A stretch of DNA of 5,965 nt from JBAZJI01 sp964596325. Lineage in GTDB: Bacteria; Patescibacteriota; Minisyncoccia; Minisyncoccales; JAGOPM01. How positions within the stretch are numbered: the stretch's first letter is position 1; each line of letters starts with the position of its first letter. The DNA is taken from assembly GCA_964596325.1 (NCBI GenBank), contig CAZQSQ010000029.1:1-5965 (forward strand), written 5' to 3'. The notes under the pieces were generated by a model. It was not told the origin of the DNA. It saw only the letters and a list, made by a program, of their open reading frames with translations, and did not search any database. Below, one piece after another: positions 5,615 through 5,965 of this stretch. The position numbers and the translations under genes were made by a program.

Positions 5615-5965
5615 CTATTTGATAGTTGCTCCTTCCCCGGCCTCGCGCTCCGGACGCAAAACAATGGCAACGCCCTCGCTTCCCGTGGCTGCCAAAAGCA
5701 TACCGTTAGATTCTTCGCCCATCATTTTGCGCGGTTCTAAATTGGCTACAACCACTAATTCTTTACCGACGAGCGCCTCGGGTTCATAGGCTTTGGCGAT
5801 GCCGGCTAAAATTGTCCGCTCTTCGTTGCCTAAACTGATTTTCAGGCGCAAAAGCTTTTCGCTGCCCTCTTTGCGCTCGGCGGTCAAAACCTTCGCTACT
5901 TTTAATTCAATTTTAGCAAAATCCTCGTATTTTATTTTTGGTTTTGCTTCTGGCACAATGGGCGC
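5615..5965 (-). CDS. metG: Methionyl-tRNA synthetase, C-terminal tRNA-binding domain (5' end outside window)
   Basis: The visible 116 residues form an OB-fold tRNA-binding domain of the Trbp111/MetRS-beta type. Diagnostic parts are DFAKIELKVAKV, EKLLRLKISLG, RTILAGIAKAY and the strongly conserved VVANLEPRKMMG followed by SNGMLLAA. In MetRS this domain raises tRNA affinity and helps dimerisation. A GTG at 5956 could start a free-standing tRNA-binding protein. I prefer a partial metG because the frame is open to the window edge and the nine bases before the GTG (GCGCCCATT) hold no Shine-Dalgarno. The residues before the domain (PEAKPKIKYE) also resemble the usual linker. The gene heads the minus-strand run with the patatin-like gene and uppP. 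Confidence 0.85.
   Translation of the reverse strand, partial: APIVPEAKPKIKYEDFAKIELKVAKVLTAERKEGSEKLLRLKISLGNEERTILAGIAKAYEPEALVGKELVVVANLEPRKMMGEESNGMLLAATGSEGVAIVLRPEREAGEGATIK

Overview
The window looks like chromosomal DNA from an uncultivated bacterium, most likely of the Candidate Phyla Radiation (Patescibacteria, Parcubacteria-like). This is an inference. It rests on small genes, short spacers, the standard genetic code, and two exported proteins with SipW-type leaders whose TasA/camelysin-like features (the GELAQ motif, KPGD and AWLC segments) are familiar from that group. No marker gene fixes the taxonomy.

Left part (1-3374), all minus strand. A 910-aa secreted protein is followed downstream by a second exported protein cut off by the left window edge. 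The large protein joins a TasA-like N-terminal domain to nine six-cysteine repeats and an unrecognised C-terminal domain. A good sigma70-type promoter (3346-3374) and a roughly 200-nt leader containing a three-helix fold precede it. The 208-nt spacer before the second gene is packed with potential RNA structure: a hairpin carrying a perfect Shine-Dalgarno followed by a four-codon ORF, a long interrupted helix whose loop is complementary over 10 nt to a downstream segment, and a hairpin touching the real ribosome binding site. No terminator was seen between the two genes, so they are probably co-transcribed, with the spacer possibly setting the expression of the second. The leader and spacer structures are the parts most likely to be undescribed.

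Middle part (3375-4001). A divergent control region holds five copies of TGTCCCCT or its complement: two direct pairs, each with an exact 11-bp period, plus one inverted copy. It lies between the leftward promoter and a rightward promoter (3619-3647). The rightward promoter drives a 63-aa KOW/SH3-like protein with a perfect Shine-Dalgarno. From 3877 to 3965 I see nothing coding. A bidirectional hairpin terminator (3966-3989) then separates this gene from the convergent genes to its right.

Right part (4002-5965), minus strand, compact operon order metG 3' end, patatin-like lipase, uppP. The tRNA-binding C-terminal domain of methionyl-tRNA synthetase runs off the right edge. An 18-bp gap separates it from the patatin-family hydrolase, whose stop codon overlaps the start of uppP (TAATG). 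The lipase and UppP both act on membrane lipids or lipid carriers, but their pairing may simply be genome economy.
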